From Methanocella conradii HZ254 (GTDB taxonomy: Archaea; Halobacteriota; Methanocellia; Methanocellales; Methanocellaceae), in assembly GCF_000251105.1 (NCBI RefSeq), contig NC_017034.1, positions 1,240,001 through 1,304,000 on the forward strand: DNA of 64,000 nt, in the 5' to 3' direction. A program made the position numbers and the translations under genes. Positions within the stretch are counted from its first letter, which is position 1, and every line of letters starts with the position of its first letter. Positions 7,900 through 16,206 of this stretch are shown piece after piece. The notes under the pieces are model-generated. The model was not told where the DNA came from and ran no database searches. It saw only the letters and a program-made list of their open reading frames with translations.

Positions 7900-8688
7900 C
7901 TAAAGCATGCCTTTAATGGCCAGCGCCACGAGCGCCGTCCAGTTAGGGTCGCCCGGCGAGGCGAGGTCCTTGCCAAAGCTGCCGTCATCGTGCTGCGCCG
8001 CCGCCAGCCACTCCTCCAGCGCCGCCGAAACATCGGCCTCCCCCAGCGCTTTTAACGTGCCAAGAAGATAGGCCACGTCGGCCACGCTGCCGCCCTCCAG
8101 GGCAGGCTCGGCCGCATCCAGCGCAAACTCAAAAAATTTATCCCTCAAGCCCTCATCCAGGTAAGACATCCTGTATAGATTCAATATCGGGGCATAAACG
8201 TGAGATACAGGCTCGCGGGAGAAATCCAGTCCCCTCAAATACCCGAGCGAAAACTCCAGGCCCCGCGCAAACCGATTAATCCCGCTCAAGTAAAAAGCAT
8301 GAAGGGCCCGCAGGCAAAACGTGGTAGTATATGCCTTCTTCTCTTTATTTTTACCCCATGACCCGTCCTTGTTCTGGCTTTCCACGAGCCATACGATGCC
8401 CCGGCTGACGGGCAGGCTCGCCTTGCCATAGTCGAACTTATTCAGGACGATAAGGGCGTAGGCGGTGCTAGTGGCATCCGAGTACATCCCACCTACAGGC
8501 TTGAAGTGGCCATCCGTCTCCTGCCGCCCCTCCAGGTATTTTAAGCCTTTCAAAAGCATCCCCTCCGGCGCGTCATCCTTTAGGGCGAGCATGACGCGCG
8601 CGCATACAAACGGGTCGCCATTGCCCCACGAGCCGTCGGCGCGCTGCGAGCCCATCAAAAATTTAATAGCCTTTTCCAGCGTGTCCAT
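7900..8688 (-). CDS. Prenyltransferase/squalene-oxidase repeat protein
   Basis: A 262-residue protein with several repeats of the type found in the alpha-alpha toroid of squalene cyclases and protein prenyltransferases: FLMGSQRADGSWGN, YLEGRQETDGHFKP, WLVESQNKDGSWGK and WLAAAQHDDGSFGK (QxxDGSW/F). It lacks the DxDD or other catalytic motifs of cyclases that I can see and is shorter than a full terpene cyclase, so it may be a binding or scaffold protein. It follows the anchored hydrolase gene by one base and is probably co-transcribed with it. Substrate unknown. Confidence 0.75.
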   Translation of the reverse strand: MDTLEKAIKFLMGSQRADGSWGNGDPFVCARVMLALKDDAPEGMLLKGLKYLEGRQETDGHFKPVGGMYSDATSTAYALIVLNKFDYGKASLPVSRGIVWLVESQNKDGSWGKNKEKKAYTTTFCLRALHAFYLSGINRFARGLEFSLGYLRGLDFSREPVSHVYAPILNLYRMSYLDEGLRDKFFEFALDAAEPALEGGSVADVAYLLGTLKALGEADVSAALEEWLAAAQHDDGSFGKDLASPGDPNWTALVALAIKGML

Positions 8689-8689
8689 G

Positions 8690-9655
8690 CTACTTACCCA
8701 GCATCTCCTTTAGCTCGGACCGAAGGTCTGCGCCGTACGCCTTATCATAAACTCCGTGAATGCCGCCGCTATAGAGGTGCCAGGCCTTAGGCTCGTATGC
8801 CTTGTCATATAACGCCTTGCCCTGCTCCATCGTAACCACGATGTCGCCATCGAACTGGAACATGGCAAGCTTGCGCGGCGGCAGGTCCTTTAGATAGTTG
8901 GATGGCAGCACTGCGTTGACGAACCTCAAGGCCTGCGCATCGCTGGTGTCTGGCAATTCGAAGTCGCAGGAGCTTATGGTTATTACTCCCTTGAAGTCGG
9001 GCTCCAGGCCGGCGGCGACGATGGCCCACATGCCGCCCATGCTCTCGCCAAGCAGGCACACGTTGCCGCCGTCAAGGTCTTCCCTCGACTTCACGTAGTC
9101 CAGTCCCTTGAGCACATCGTAGACTTGCTTATACTGCACAGGGTCGCCGCCCGCCAGGAAATCGTCGAACCCCGCCGTCCAGTTGCTCACCCAGTATCCG
9201 CCGGTCTCGCCCCCGTTACCCCTGAGGTCGAGCGTCAGCGAGGCGTATCCCATCTCACACAACGCCTCCGCAGTGGCGTGGTCAGCCTCCTTGGTTATCG
9301 TCGCGGCGGGCAACACGATGACGACGGGGGGCCGCGTGACGTTCTTCGGCCTCCTTAAAAGGGCGTAAACGTCATCTCCAAAGCTCTTATATACCACCTT
9401 CTCCAGCGTATAGCCATCCGTATTCTCGATTACGGTGGCGCGGCCTTCAACCTTTCCGCGTTCGGTGAAGTTGAGCTTGCCCGCATCGTCAATCGACCAG
9501 AGCTTTGCAGTCTCGCTTTTCTTCGGCACATTTGAGTACCAGGCGAAGAAAATGAGGCCCATCACTATAATGAACGCTACCGCACAGATCCCCGCGTAGA
9601 GGAGGCGCCTCGAACGCTCCTTCTTTCGCTTTTCTTCTACCCTCTTCTTGGACAC
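8690..9655 (-). CDS. Membrane-anchored alpha/beta hydrolase
   Basis: A 321-residue protein starting at GTG. A basic N-terminus (KKRVEEKRKKERSRRLLY) precedes one membrane segment (ICAVAFIIVMGLIFFAW), placing the rest outside the cell. The catalytic domain is alpha/beta-hydrolase: nucleophile elbow GESMGG, acid in FDGDIVV, and His in SGGIHGVYDKAY; PVVIVLPA and LDLRGNGGETGG supply the oxyanion region. It resembles dienelactone hydrolase / prolyl oligopeptidase-type peptidases, but the substrate cannot be read. It is the first gene of a two-gene unit with the toroid-repeat protein. Confidence 0.85.
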   Translation of the reverse strand: MSKKRVEEKRKKERSRRLLYAGICAVAFIIVMGLIFFAWYSNVPKKSETAKLWSIDDAGKLNFTERGKVEGRATVIENTDGYTLEKVVYKSFGDDVYALLRRPKNVTRPPVVIVLPAATITKEADHATAEALCEMGYASLTLDLRGNGGETGGYWVSNWTAGFDDFLAGGDPVQYKQVYDVLKGLDYVKSREDLDGGNVCLLGESMGGMWAIVAAGLEPDFKGVITISSCDFELPDTSDAQALRFVNAVLPSNYLKDLPPRKLAMFQFDGDIVVTMEQGKALYDKAYEPKAWHLYSGGIHGVYDKAYGADLRSELKEMLGK

Positions 9656-9793
9656 AGGCTCACTATTTTTGCCTCTCTAAAAATAAGCCTTTTGATTTAT
9701 CATGGCACCAAAAGGAAACCACAATATACTAATATCAAAAATATGATGATAATTTATGTTATATGGCACATTCCAAGGTTAATTATATGTACA

Positions 9794-9805
9794 ATATGGC
9801 CATAT
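9794..9805. promoter_or_regulatory. Perfect 12-bp palindrome, likely operator
   Basis: ATATGGCCATAT is a perfect palindrome 13 bases before the start of the CARF-wHTH regulator and just downstream of a TATA-like box (TTAATTATATG, about 9781-9789). A half-site-like TTATATGGC lies further upstream. Its place between promoter and start suggests autoregulation by the encoded wHTH protein. Confidence 0.5.
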
Positions 9806-9818
9806 AAACGAAATAAAT

Positions 9819-10652
9819 ATGACTAAACCTGGCGTTCACATAATACCTGCTGGCATGGAATATGATCGTGTAGTAAAGCCGTTATTCAAGGATTTCACCG
9901 TATCAAAGGCTTACCTGTTGATAAACGACCCTACGAAAAGCAAAAAGGGCTTTGCCGAACAGCAGGAGGCCGTAGAGAAGTTCATCAAGGCCATCCGGCA
10001 GGCCCCCATCGAGTGGGAAGAAGTATACGTGGATATATACGATTTCAACGAGACGTTTAAGGCCGTTTACAGGTTGATCAATAAGGAGGCCCTTGCGGGC
10101 AATCCCGTTTATATAAACATATCTTCTGCCCCTAAAATCTTGCAGGTCGCATTGACGATGGCGGCTTTCCTGAATAAGGGCTATGGCGATGTGGAGCTAT
10201 TCTACGTGGAGCCGGAGCGATACTATGAAGGAGAGGTGATTGACACCATAATGAGGCTTCTGGAGAGGGGGGCAGACGAAAAGGCAATCGTAAACAGGTT
10301 AAGGGGACTTGCCCGTGAAATTGAGGCGCACGGCATGGCGGCTGGCGAGTCCAGGATACACGAGTTCCCGCCCTTCCCCATAGCGGATATCAGCGATATA
10401 GAGTACGAGATGCTGAAGCTCATACGGAAGTGGGAGAAGGCTGAAGGCGAAGGCCGTGGAGTGAGCTCAATAAAAGAGATGAAGGAGATCCTTGACAGGG
10501 AACTGGGGCATCCCACGCCCCGCTCAAACGTGAAGTATTACCTGGATAATCTGCAAAAGCTCGGCCTTATCATGACGGAGCGAGATAAGAAGGAATTGAG
10601 GATTAGGCTTACCAGAGTGGGGGAGCTGTTTGCCGACACGAGAAATTGCTGA
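9819..10652 (+). CDS. CARF-wHTH regulator (DUF6293/Csa3-like)
   Basis: A 277-residue protein with an N-terminal Rossmann-like CARF domain (VHIIPAGMEYDRVVKPL, then YINISSAPKILQVALTMAA, the ligand-loop region) and a C-terminal winged helix (YLDNLQKLGLIMTERDKKEL). The architecture matches HFX_2341/DUF6293 and Csa3-type regulators, which sense cyclic oligonucleotides or other nucleotides. There are no cas genes or CRISPR repeats in this window, so it is an orphan here. A palindrome precedes it. After the gene lies a GC-rich structured gap and then tRNA-Leu. Confidence 0.8.
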   Translation: MTKPGVHIIPAGMEYDRVVKPLFKDFTVSKAYLLINDPTKSKKGFAEQQEAVEKFIKAIRQAPIEWEEVYVDIYDFNETFKAVYRLINKEALAGNPVYINISSAPKILQVALTMAAFLNKGYGDVELFYVEPERYYEGEVIDTIMRLLERGADEKAIVNRLRGLAREIEAHGMAAGESRIHEFPPFPIADISDIEYEMLKLIRKWEKAEGEGRGVSSIKEMKEILDRELGHPTPRSNVKYYLDNLQKLGLIMTERDKKELRIRLTRVGELFADTRNC

Positions 10653-10656
10653 TGAG

Positions 10657-10735
10657 ATGGCCGCACAGCCCTCCCGGGCCTCTGGCTCGGCGGCAGGATG
10701 GCCGTGCGGAAGGCCGGAGCCGTCTTAGTTCGGCC
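10657..10735 (+). other. GC-rich segment with nested inverted repeats
   Basis: The 264-base gap between the CARF regulator and tRNA-Leu holds an unusually GC-rich segment with competing stems: GGCCGCAC with GTGCGG and a following GGCC, GCCC-TCCC-GGGC inside it, and GGCCG (10712) with CGGCC (10731). ATGGCCG occurs twice. It may be a terminator or a small structured RNA. No reading frame is convincing. Confidence 0.35.
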
Positions 10736-10757
10736 CCGCCTTATGTTGCCCCCTTTA

Positions 10758-10787
10758 TACGAGACGCACGTTATCATACGCCTCGTA
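10758..10787. repeat. Imperfect inverted repeat upstream of tRNA-Leu
   Basis: TACGAGACG and CGCCTCGTA form 9-base arms with one mismatch around a 12-base spacer. It lies between the GC-rich segment and the A/T-rich promoter region of tRNA-Leu. It could be a protein-binding site or part of a terminator. Confidence 0.35.
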
Positions 10788-10916
10788 CCTGATATAATAT
10801 GTAACTGGCGGTATATATAGTTATCTCATAACAAAAATATATGTTATTAATTTTTGAGACCATAAATTTAAATATACGGAAGCCTAAAATTGTGAAAGCC
10901 CGCTAGCTGCAAAGAT

Positions 10917-11001
10917 GCTGGGATAGCCAAGTCAGGTCAACGGCGATAGACTCAAGATCTATTCTCGCAGGAGTTCACCGGTTCGAATCCGGTTCCCAGC
11001 A
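10917..11001 (+). tRNA. tRNA-Leu (anticodon CAA)
   Basis: An 85-base class II tRNA: acceptor stem GCTGGGA/TCCCAGC with discriminator A, anticodon loop CTCAAGA giving anticodon CAA (reads UUG), a long variable arm, and TTCGAATCC in the T arm. No CCA is encoded. No intron. A BoxA-like AAATTTAAATATA lies about 45 bases upstream. Confidence 0.95.
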
Positions 11002-11016
11002 CATTATTTTTGGTAA

Positions 11017-12165
11017 TTAAATCTCCTTAAACATGAGCGACATGATTCCCTTCCTGGGGGCGCTCATCGGGCCCGGGCCAAACGTGGTCGTCTCAAGGCT
11101 TGAAGAGCCAAACATCTCCTCGCTCATCCTATCGATGATCTCGCTAAAGATATGCTTATATGCCACACAATGGGGGTCCACGCCTTTTATCATGCCATCA
11201 TAGGGAGCGATGGCGTTGTATGGGCAGCCGCCCCTACAATAGTTAATATGGGCGCAATCCTTACAATGCGTATCAACGTACTTCTTATACCTCTGCATCA
11301 GCTTCCCGGCCTTAGAACTTTTAAGCTCTTCCATCGTGGGATGGCTGGACACATTGCCCATCACGTAGCCTGGCATGCCAACGAACCTGTAACATGGATA
11401 TATGCTACCATCCGGCCCCACGGCAAACGTATCATCCATGCAATCTACAAAAGTGCAAACAGTGCCATGGCCGGTAAATATACACTTACACAGGAGGTCG
11501 ATGTTCATCACCTCAATCCTCCCGATGTTCTCGAGGTACCTGTCGAGAAGGTATACCAAAAGCTCCCCATATTCCCTTGGGTCGAGCGCCCACTTATCGG
11601 GTTCCTCGCTACGCAGGGAAGGCAAAGCGGGGTGCAGCTTCAAAGTCAGGCCGTTATCCATGAAATAGTTAAAGATCTCCTCTTTGAATTTTATCGAGTA
11701 GGACGTGAACGTGCATATGAACTTGACGTCAAGGCCGTTCTCCCTCGCTATCCTATAGCCCCTCATGGTCTTCTCATAATACCCCTTAGACCTTTGCAGG
11801 TCGTTAATCCATTTTGGGCCGTCCAGGCTGGAGCCGATCGGGATGTCATACCTCGCTAAAATTCTTGCGATTTTGGGCGTCATGAGCCATAGGTTGGTCT
11901 GCATGGCAAACGCGACCTTCCTGTCCCTCGTCCCTTCTGATAATAGCTTTAGCGCCTTTTCGTAAAACTCGGCGCCAGCCAGGAGCGGCTCCCCTCCATG
12001 GAAGGTGAAGGTTACCGCCTCCCCTGGCCTGAAAAGCCTCAGCCACTCTACGACGTCTTCGACCGTCTCCATGCTCATTTTCGGGGAGTTCACGTCAGAG
12101 CTCCAGCAATAGGTGCACTTCGAGGGGCATCCCAGGGTCGGGATAAGCATCACGTGAAATGGCAT
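11017..12165 (-). CDS. Peptide-modifying SPASM radical SAM enzyme
   Basis: A 382-residue radical SAM enzyme. The SAM-cluster motif is CPSKCTYC near residue 13, followed by FTFHGGEPLL; a SPASM/twitch region with extra cluster cysteines follows (CTFVDCMDD, CYRFVG, HCKDCAHINYCRGGCPYNAI, DPHCVAYKH). The pattern resembles anaerobic sulfatase maturases and the putative peptide-modifying AF1577-type enzymes of archaea, whose substrates are thought to be small Cys-rich peptides. A NifX-like gene and a 55-residue Cys-containing peptide lie just upstream. The substrate assignment is inference. Confidence 0.85.
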   Translation of the reverse strand: MPFHVMLIPTLGCPSKCTYCWSSDVNSPKMSMETVEDVVEWLRLFRPGEAVTFTFHGGEPLLAGAEFYEKALKLLSEGTRDRKVAFAMQTNLWLMTPKIARILARYDIPIGSSLDGPKWINDLQRSKGYYEKTMRGYRIARENGLDVKFICTFTSYSIKFKEEIFNYFMDNGLTLKLHPALPSLRSEEPDKWALDPREYGELLVYLLDRYLENIGRIEVMNIDLLCKCIFTGHGTVCTFVDCMDDTFAVGPDGSIYPCYRFVGMPGYVMGNVSSHPTMEELKSSKAGKLMQRYKKYVDTHCKDCAHINYCRGGCPYNAIAPYDGMIKGVDPHCVAYKHIFSEIIDRMSEEMFGSSSLETTTFGPGPMSAPRKGIMSLMFKEI

Positions 12166-12228
12166 CGTTCACCGCAACCATCTATCAGAGATTTCCGTAT
12201 GCCTCTATGGGATAAATAACCTTTCGCT

Positions 12229-12579
12229 CTATAGCTGATACGGGTTTGGGCTTACTTCCATGAGCCTGCCCGCCACATATTGCTTAAAGGCCTCCTCCAC
12301 CGTGCCCTCCGCCCCGCAGAAGATTTTTATCCCCCTCTCATGAAATATCCTGGTCATGCACGACCCAATGCGTCCTGCCAGCACGACTTCGACGCCTTTA
12401 TCCGCTATGAACTCCGCCGCCTTCGTATCGTCCGCCTTCTCATTATGGGCGAACTCGATGGATACTATCCTGTCCCCCTCAGCTTCCAGGATGGCAAAGT
12501 CCTCGCTCATGGCGAAATGGTCGCTTACCGTGGACCCCGGGCCTTCTGGAGAGGATACTGGCGCCGCCAGCCTTGTCAT
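12229..12579 (-). CDS. NifX/NifB-type dinitrogenase cofactor-domain protein
   Basis: A 116-residue protein of the dinitrogenase iron-molybdenum cofactor biosynthesis fold (PF02579), as in NifX, NafY and the C-terminus of NifB. Landmarks: MTRLAAPVSSPEGPGSTVSD, the HFAMSEDFAILE strand, and VEVVLAGRIGSCMTRIF. In methanogens such stand-alone proteins are common and often sit beside radical SAM or P-loop iron-sulfur proteins without nitrogenase; they probably bind an iron-sulfur or cofactor cluster. It is on the same strand as, and 63 bases upstream of, the SPASM enzyme. Confidence 0.8.
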   Translation of the reverse strand: MTRLAAPVSSPEGPGSTVSDHFAMSEDFAILEAEGDRIVSIEFAHNEKADDTKAAEFIADKGVEVVLAGRIGSCMTRIFHERGIKIFCGAEGTVEEAFKQYVAGRLMEVSPNPYQL

Positions 12580-12673
12580 AGTATTCTAATATGTACTCTA
12601 AGCTTTATTAATTTGCCCGGAACGCCACATTTTTAGGCTTACTAATAAAAACATATATATTTAATTTAATCAT

Positions 12674-12841
12674 ATGAGACGGTACCATCTAGTTGACACG
12701 GCGCTTAAAAGCTATTACTGGTCTGTGTATAAGGCAAAAGGTGATGAGGGCAATTTCGGGTACTGGTGCCTGCTTGACGAAAACCTTTTCTGCCAGGAGC
12801 GAGAGGGCTGCCAAAACTGTGCGGTAAGGCTTAAGCGCTAA
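12674..12841 (+). CDS. Small Cys-containing peptide
   Basis: A 55-residue open frame from ATG, with aromatic-rich N-terminal half (YHLVDTALKSYYWSVYKA) and four cysteines in the second half (WCLLDENLFC, then GCQNCAV). It is preceded by an A/T-rich promoter-like stretch and runs divergently from the NifX-like and SPASM genes. Its end overlaps the convergent USP gene by 11 bases. I recognise no family. Candidates are a small metal-binding protein or a substrate of the neighbouring radical SAM enzyme. Confidence 0.6.
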   Translation: MRRYHLVDTALKSYYWSVYKAKGDEGNFGYWCLLDENLFCQEREGCQNCAVRLKR

Positions 12842-13286
12842 CGGCACCGCGGACGACGAGAACGGGGCAGGGGGCCTTTTTCACAACGGCTTCAGACACG
12901 CTTCCCAATAAAAGGTGCTCGAGGCCAGTCTTCCCCAGGCTACCCATGACTATCATGGAAACGCCTTCATCCGACGCCAGCCTGATTATCTCGTCGGCCG
13001 GGTAGCCCCGGACCATCCTGGTAGAAACGGCAACGCCGGCCTTTTTACCCGCTGATGCCGCGTAGGCAAGCGCCTTTTCCCCTTCATCCTTCAGCGCAGC
13101 GTCAGCCCCGGCGTAGCCGCCAATGTCGTCGTGATGCCCGAGGGCGTACACCTCCAGGCTCTTCAGGCTCACGACGTAGAGGGCTATGACCTCTGCGCCA
13201 AGCCTGCCAGCGAGCCTCACCCCATAATCCACGGCCATCTGGCCATACCTTGACCCATCAGTAGCAATCAATATCCTATCAGCCAT
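12831..13286 (-). CDS. Universal stress protein UspA family
   Basis: A 151-residue single-domain USP: RILIATDGSRYGQMAVDYGV at the N-terminus and the ATP-binding signature GSLGKTGLEHLLLGSVSEAVV (G-2x-G-9x-G-S/T) near the C-terminus, so it is the ATP-binding type. I chose the ATG at 13286, with GGGGAG upstream; ATG at 13289 is equivalent and a longer frame to 13322 has no support. The stop of the preceding small frame overlaps this start (AATGATGGCTGA), implying coupled translation. Confidence 0.9.
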   Translation of the reverse strand: MADRILIATDGSRYGQMAVDYGVRLAGRLGAEVIALYVVSLKSLEVYALGHHDDIGGYAGADAALKDEGEKALAYAASAGKKAGVAVSTRMVRGYPADEIIRLASDEGVSMIVMGSLGKTGLEHLLLGSVSEAVVKKAPCPVLVVRGAVSA

Positions 13287-13496
13287 CATTACACTCCCCA
13301 TCACACACCTTACAATTATCACCCATTTCCTTGCATGGCTCTATATGAACATTTGAAAGCCGGACGTCAACCAGGCCCTTGACCGACTTCACGGCTAGCT
13401 TCAGCGCGACCGGCGCCGCGTTGGATATTATCGACGGGCGGGCTACGCCCGTTTTTCCCCATTCAGGGCATCGATGTCCGCATAATCGCTTGCCAT
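13279..13496 (-). pseudogene. Frameshifted small Cys-containing gene
   Basis: From ATG at 13496 the frame reads MASDYADIDALNGEK and then stops; in the next frame a clean coding sequence continues from the same point (TGVARPSIISNAAPVALKLA ... then VDVRLSNVHIEPC) to a Cys-rich tail, CKEMGDNCKVCDGECNDG. The two join if the run of five A (complement of 13452-13456) had six. The repaired protein would be 72 residues. The stop codon overlaps the start of the USP gene. It may be a real pseudogene, a base-call error or frameshift-dependent. I recognise no family. Confidence 0.45.
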
Positions 13497-13558
13497 GACT
13501 AAAACCATCGTTTGTCGATAAGCATTCGTTATGGTTTCAACCTATATAGGGCTTTGTA

Positions 13559-14827
13559 TCATCCCAAAAGCTCGGGGATAATGCTTGTCACAACTAGCAG
13601 TAGGGTGAGGAAAGACATGATGATGGTCGTGCCCCACGCCAGCACGTTAAACAGGCGGCTATTCGTGTGGTCGCCCATCAGCTTCTTATCGTTGATGAGG
13701 ATGAGCATGAACACGAGGATAAACGGGAGAAGCATTCCGTTGAGCACCTGGGAGATGAACATTATGGTTATCAGCGGGGCTCCCGGTATTAATATCGCTA
13801 GCGCGCCCAGGACGATGAGCGAAGTATAGAGAACGTAAAAGTGCGGCGCGTCCTCGAACTTTTTGTCTATGCCCGACTCCCAGCCGATGCCCTCGCACAC
13901 GGTATACGCAGTGGCCAGCGGCAATATGGACGCAGCGAAAACCGATGCGTTGAAGAGGCCGAAGGCAAAGAGCCACGATGCATACTGCCCCGCGAGCGGG
14001 GCGAGGGCCCTGGCGGCGTCCGCAGCAGTCTCTACGGTTACGCCGTTGACGAACAGGGTGGCCGAGCAGGTCATGATGATGAAGAACGCCACGATGGCGG
14101 TCACGAAACATCCCATGATTACGTCGATCCGTGTGAATAGGTAATCCTGGATCCTGATGCCCTTTTCCACGATCGCCGATTGTATGTAGAACTGCATCCA
14201 CGGGGCGATGGTCGTGCCCACAAGGCCTATGAACATCAGGAGGTAGCCTGGCTGGAAGCTGAACGAGGGTATGATAGAGTTCTCGAGGACATTTCCCCAG
14301 TCCGGCCCCGCCATGAAGCCGGATATTATGTATGTCGCATAGAAGCCGCTCGCTACAAGGAAGACCTTTTCTACGAGGCTATAAGTGCCTTTTACCACCA
14401 GCAGCCACACGAGGGCGGCCGCTATGGGGACGGAGATATACCTGGAGGCCCCGAAAAGCTCCATGCTCGCCGCCACGCCTGCGAACTCGGACATCGTGTT
14501 GCCCAGGTTGGCTATCACCAAGGCTATGATGAGGAGGACGGTGATTCGTACTCCGAAGTTCTCCCTTATCAGGTCTGATAGGCCTTTGCCCGTGACCACG
14601 CCCATCCGGGCGCACATCTCCTGTACCACGATGAGGGCAACGGTGATGGGCACCAGCGTCCACAACAGGGCGTAGCCAAAATGAGCCCCAGCCAGAGTGT
14701 AGGTCGTGATTCCCCCGGCATCGTTGTCGACGCTCGCCGTAACAATGCCTGGCCCCACGACCGCCAAAAACAATAGCAGGCCTTTAAGGCTGAAGTGGCG
14801 GCGCTGTCCGCCATTATCCCCAAACAT
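13559..14827 (-). CDS. NRAMP-related divalent metal transporter, variant site
   Basis: A 422-residue, about 11-helix NRAMP-superfamily transporter. In the first helix the usual DPGN is replaced by DNDA (TASVDNDAGGITTYTLAG), and in helix 6 the usual MPH is replaced by APW (GTTIAPWMQFYIQSA). Loss of the metal-binding Met is the hallmark of NRAMP-related magnesium transporters, so Mg2+ or Mn2+ with relaxed selectivity is more likely than iron. It directly follows a soluble MgtE-like gene, whose stop overlaps the possible GTG start at 14836; I chose the ATG at 14827 because AAGGTG is 8 bases upstream. Confidence 0.88.
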   Translation of the reverse strand: MFGDNGGQRRHFSLKGLLLFLAVVGPGIVTASVDNDAGGITTYTLAGAHFGYALLWTLVPITVALIVVQEMCARMGVVTGKGLSDLIRENFGVRITVLLIIALVIANLGNTMSEFAGVAASMELFGASRYISVPIAAALVWLLVVKGTYSLVEKVFLVASGFYATYIISGFMAGPDWGNVLENSIIPSFSFQPGYLLMFIGLVGTTIAPWMQFYIQSAIVEKGIRIQDYLFTRIDVIMGCFVTAIVAFFIIMTCSATLFVNGVTVETAADAARALAPLAGQYASWLFAFGLFNASVFAASILPLATAYTVCEGIGWESGIDKKFEDAPHFYVLYTSLIVLGALAILIPGAPLITIMFISQVLNGMLLPFILVFMLILINDKKLMGDHTNSRLFNVLAWGTTIIMSFLTLLLVVTSIIPELLG

Positions 14828-14832
14828 AACAG

Positions 14833-16197
14833 TCACACCTTATGCGCCCTTCTAATCCTGTGGTAGTTCGCGGGAAGGCGGCTCTTAATATCCTCAGGCA
14901 GCGTATACTCCAGCGCGTCGTCAAATGTCACTATCCCGAGCATGACGTTTTCATTATTGACCACCGGGACGGCTAAAAGGTCATACCTTGATAGCACGTT
15001 TGCGACTTCCTCCCGGGAAGATGTGGGCAGGACGCTGACCACCTCGACCTGCATGATATCCTTTACCTTTTTAGCAGGGTCTGCGAGCAAAAGGTCCCTT
15101 AAAGAAAATACTCCGACAAGATGCTCTTTCTCATCCAGCACATAAATATAGTATATCATGTCGATTTCGCTGCCCAGGGCCCTTAGCTTTGCGAAGGCGT
15201 CCGACACCTTCTGGTCAGGGTGGACGTAGATGAACTCCGTGTTCATCATGCCACCCGCGGAGTTTTCCCTGTACTTCATTAGATCTCTTATATCGCTCGC
15301 ATGGCCTTTGCTGATATCGCATAGCTGCTTCAATATCTCAGACGCCCGCTCTTTCGGCATCGTGATAAGTATGTCGGCGGCATCGTCCGGGTTCATTCTG
15401 TCCATGAGGCTCGCCACGTCTTTCGCCGACATCTGCTGGAGCATGTTCGACCTCACCTCTGGCTCCACCATTTCCAGCGTCTCTGCAGCCGTCTCTTTAT
15501 CCAGCGACTTTAAAATGGTGAACCGGCCCTTATTGTCCAGCTCCTCGATGATGTCCGCGATATCCGCCGGGTGTAGGTCGTTCACGTTCTTGCGCGGTAT
15601 CTTCAGCTGGACCTTTCGCAGGGCAGGGTCTAACGGCTCTATGTACGACCACGATATTATATGCTCCGGCAGCCTTAGCACGTTTAAACGCTCCGGTATC
15701 CACATGAGGCCAATGCGGCGCATGATGCCATTAAAGCCCACGTCCACGCCTACCAGGCATAATGAATTTTTGATCCATGCCATTAGCACATCGTTAACGC
15801 GGACCACTTTTAGGTCATCAATGTCCACGATCTGCTTATCAAGTATAGTCTCTCTGATGAGCATTTCATTGTCGGAGAGCCTGCCTGGCGGTATGTCTTC
15901 CATGGCCACCTTCAGCTTGATGTCCTTATCTATCGAGCTTACGTTTGCCATGCCCACTATCACGTCGTGGCCAAGGATCTCACTTAAAAGCCCCTCGCCA
16001 TAAACGATGGCCGAGACTTCCAGCAGAGCCTCGCCAGGCCTTATGGCGAAGTCCTTCATCTTGCCCAGGATGCGCCCATTCTTATCTACTACCCTTTTCC
16101 CGATGAACTGGCTGAAGAACGTGGCCCTGCCGCTCTGAAGAAGCTCTGCCAGCTCCGGCCTCGTGCCGTCATTTTTCATGCCCTTCGACTCGCTCAT
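14833..16197 (-). CDS. PRC-MgtE_N-CBS soluble magnesium sensor-like protein
   Basis: A 454-residue protein without membrane segments. Order: PRC-barrel (FIGKRVVDKNGRILGKMKDF, about 30-95), a second PRC-like segment (about 115-190), an MgtE N-terminal superhelix (LHPADIADIIEELDNKGRF, LMDRMNPDDAADILITMP, about 205-310), and a CBS pair (about 320-440). These are the cytoplasmic Mg2+-sensing parts of the MgtE channel without its membrane domain. Because the next gene is a variant NRAMP transporter, it probably gates or regulates that protein. Start chosen at the ATG 16197 with AGGTG upstream; GTG at 16206 would add three residues. Confidence 0.87.
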   Translation of the reverse strand: MSESKGMKNDGTRPELAELLQSGRATFFSQFIGKRVVDKNGRILGKMKDFAIRPGEALLEVSAIVYGEGLLSEILGHDVIVGMANVSSIDKDIKLKVAMEDIPPGRLSDNEMLIRETILDKQIVDIDDLKVVRVNDVLMAWIKNSLCLVGVDVGFNGIMRRIGLMWIPERLNVLRLPEHIISWSYIEPLDPALRKVQLKIPRKNVNDLHPADIADIIEELDNKGRFTILKSLDKETAAETLEMVEPEVRSNMLQQMSAKDVASLMDRMNPDDAADILITMPKERASEILKQLCDISKGHASDIRDLMKYRENSAGGMMNTEFIYVHPDQKVSDAFAKLRALGSEIDMIYYIYVLDEKEHLVGVFSLRDLLLADPAKKVKDIMQVEVVSVLPTSSREEVANVLSRYDLLAVPVVNNENVMLGIVTFDDALEYTLPEDIKSRLPANYHRIRRAHKV

Positions 16198-16206
16198 CAT
16201 TATCAC

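Noticed and set aside
9600..11000. CRISPR-Cas locus near the CARF regulator
   Set aside because: Searched both sides of the gene by eye; no repeats with spacers and no cas gene were seen.
15230..16003. Plus-strand frame of 257 codons opposite the MgtE-like gene
   Set aside because: Ser-rich antisense shadow of a gene with clear PRC, MgtE_N and CBS domains.
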